Below, piece by piece: positions 63,748 through 64,000 of a stretch of DNA of 64,000 nt. The position numbers were made by a program, and so were the translations under genes. Below the pieces are notes generated by a model. That model searched no databases and was not told where the DNA came from. It was given only the letters and a program-made list of their open reading frames with translations. The stretch is from Gadus chalcogrammus (Eukaryota; Chordata; Actinopteri; Gadiformes; Gadidae), in contig NC_079420.1 in the NCBI RefSeq assembly GCF_026213295.1, forward strand, positions 5,092,641 to 5,156,640, written 5' to 3'. Each line of letters begins with the position of its first letter. Position 1 is the first letter of the stretch.

Positions 63748-64000
63748 TTGCTTTGATTAGATCCCCCCTGCTGTTAAGGTCAAAGAGGAACTCTTATTAA
63801 ACCTTATTTGTATACTTATTTCCCACAGAAGTTAAGAACACATCTCATGGCCCTGCAGGTATGAATGGAAATGGGAGCTGTGTTTTCAACCTTTAAATAA
63901 TAGATTTAATCAGTTGTGTTAAATTATGGGGGTTCCTTCTCATTAGCTCTTGATTGAGTTCAGTCGTGTCACGCACCCTATATATGTGGGTCTTTAAAAT
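63181..64000. other. downstream flank, no gene recognised
   Basis: AT-rich sequence with an AT dinucleotide tract at about 63713-63746. A 30-base exon-like segment at 63829-63858 is discussed under findings; no coding gene is supported. Confidence 0.5.
63713..63746. repeat. (TA)n microsatellite
   Basis: About 34 bases of alternating AT. Confidence 0.95.

Overview
This window looks like nuclear DNA from a ray-finned fish. The evidence is one large vertebrate gene with GT-AG introns, tRNA-derived SINE fragments and MITEs of teleost type, and an exceptional load of dinucleotide microsatellites. Many (TG)n/(AC)n tracts exceed 100 bp, and there are many poly-C runs of 15-20. Such density would fit a cod-like (gadiform) fish, but that is a guess. 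There are no prokaryotic operons, CRISPR arrays or phage genes.

The only gene I can identify is peak1 (pseudopodium-enriched atypical kinase 1, also SGK269) on the + strand. Four coding exons are visible. Coding exon 1 is 38086-41590, in an exon that starts at 37940. Exon 2 is about 48530-48865, exon 3 is 55704-56551, and exon 4 is 58425-59963 with the stop codon. A probable 3'UTR follows to about 63.2 kb. Exons 3 and 4 are clean and encode the proline-rich/14-3-3 segment and the pseudokinase with its C-terminal dimerisation helices. Exons 1 and 2 carry recognisable PEAK1 sequence broken by many small frame changes in both directions. That pattern suggests indel errors in the sequence more than true gene decay.

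The first 37.9 kb holds no coding gene I can support. It is probably peak1 5' flank and/or intron around non-coding 5' exons. It contains microsatellites, two minisatellites (34 bp and about 25 bp units), a 400-bp polypurine tract, SINE pieces, a hAT-like MITE present twice, a local duplication split by that MITE, and a CpG-rich patch near 4.2 kb. The introns hold more microsatellites, a complete 260-bp PIF/Harbinger-type MITE with TAA target duplications, SINEs, and several perfect short-loop hairpins.

I found no undescribed biological system. The points most worth checking are the asymmetric frame breakage in peak1, its fish-specific low-complexity insertions and 55-residue C-terminal extension, the two MITEs, and the hairpins that look like template-switch products.
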